Shown piece by piece: positions 6,479-6,558 of a DNA stretch of 6,558 nucleotides. The notes below the pieces were generated by a model. That model saw only the letters and a program-made list of their open reading frames with translations, did no database searches and had not been told where the DNA came from. Every line of letters starts with the position of its first letter. The first letter of the stretch is position 1. Source of the DNA: an uncultured Eubacteriales bacterium. GTDB taxonomy: Bacteria > Bacillota > Clostridia > Oscillospirales > Oscillospiraceae. The stretch is taken from the NCBI GenBank assembly GCA_900321335.1, contig ONVR01000322.1:1-6558 (forward strand). The letters are read 5' to 3'. The translations under genes were made by a program, and so were the position numbers.

Positions 6479-6558
6479 ATGAACATTGCGGATCTTCTGA
6501 TCATCGCGGCGGTGGCAGCCATCATCGGATCTGGCTTTTATGCCCGCCATCGCAGAAA
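6479..6558 (+). CDS. FeoB-associated Cys-rich small membrane protein (3'-partial)
   Basis: Only the first 26 codons are in the window: MNIADLLIIAAVAAIIGSGF, then YARHRR. This is one N-terminal hydrophobic helix followed by a basic stretch, which would place the C-terminus in the cytoplasm. Small proteins of this shape, beginning MN-(L/I)-AD and ending in a Cys/Gly-rich tail, commonly follow clostridial feoB (the FeoB-associated Cys-rich family, about 45-75 residues). They are thought to assist FeoB, but their role is not settled. The Cys-rich tail lies beyond the window, so the family call rests on the N-terminus, the 3-base gap after feoB and the strong ribosome site. Confidence 0.75.
   Translation, partial: MNIADLLIIAAVAAIIGSGFYARHRR

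Overview
The window comes from a fairly GC-rich bacterial chromosome. It has strong purine-rich Shine-Dalgarno sites, a clostridial-type FeoA-FeoB fusion followed by a small FeoB-associated protein, and a soluble FAD_binding_2 flavoprotein. Together these suggest an anaerobic Firmicute, most likely a high-GC gut Clostridia lineage such as Oscillospiraceae. That placement is inference from gene style; the window holds no rRNA or other taxonomic marker. All four recognisable genes are on the + strand and no mobile element, CRISPR array, tRNA or rRNA was seen.

Positions 1-2280 hold the 3' part of a large gene whose reading frame is already open at base 1. It encodes an adenosine-deaminase-fold amidohydrolase with the metal-binding HxH, HAGE, GHG and TD motifs in order. 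It differs from classical adenosine deaminase in three ways: about 100 extra residues between the first two core strands, Gly in place of the second Asp of the usual TDD motif, and a C-terminal Rossmann-like domain of about 180 residues that resembles the SLOG (DprA/LOG) fold. This is the least ordinary gene in the window. After a 65-base gap comes a FAD-dependent oxidoreductase of the fumarate reductase/3-ketosteroid dehydrogenase flavoprotein superfamily (2346-3893), which lacks the fumarate-binding residues. A clear rho-independent terminator (3920-3958) ends this unit, so the two genes may be co-transcribed.

The 236-base gap at 3894-4129 holds that terminator, a sigma-A-like promoter (4037-4064) and an imperfect palindrome over the expected transcription start (4069-4086), a plausible site for an iron-responsive DtxR-family repressor. 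Next is an iron(II) uptake operon: a fused FeoA-FeoB transporter (4130-6475) and, three bases after its stop, the start of a FeoB-associated Cys-rich small membrane protein that runs off the window end. The iron-uptake unit is well understood. The deaminase-Rossmann protein and the orphan flavoprotein are the parts whose biology cannot be read from the sequence.
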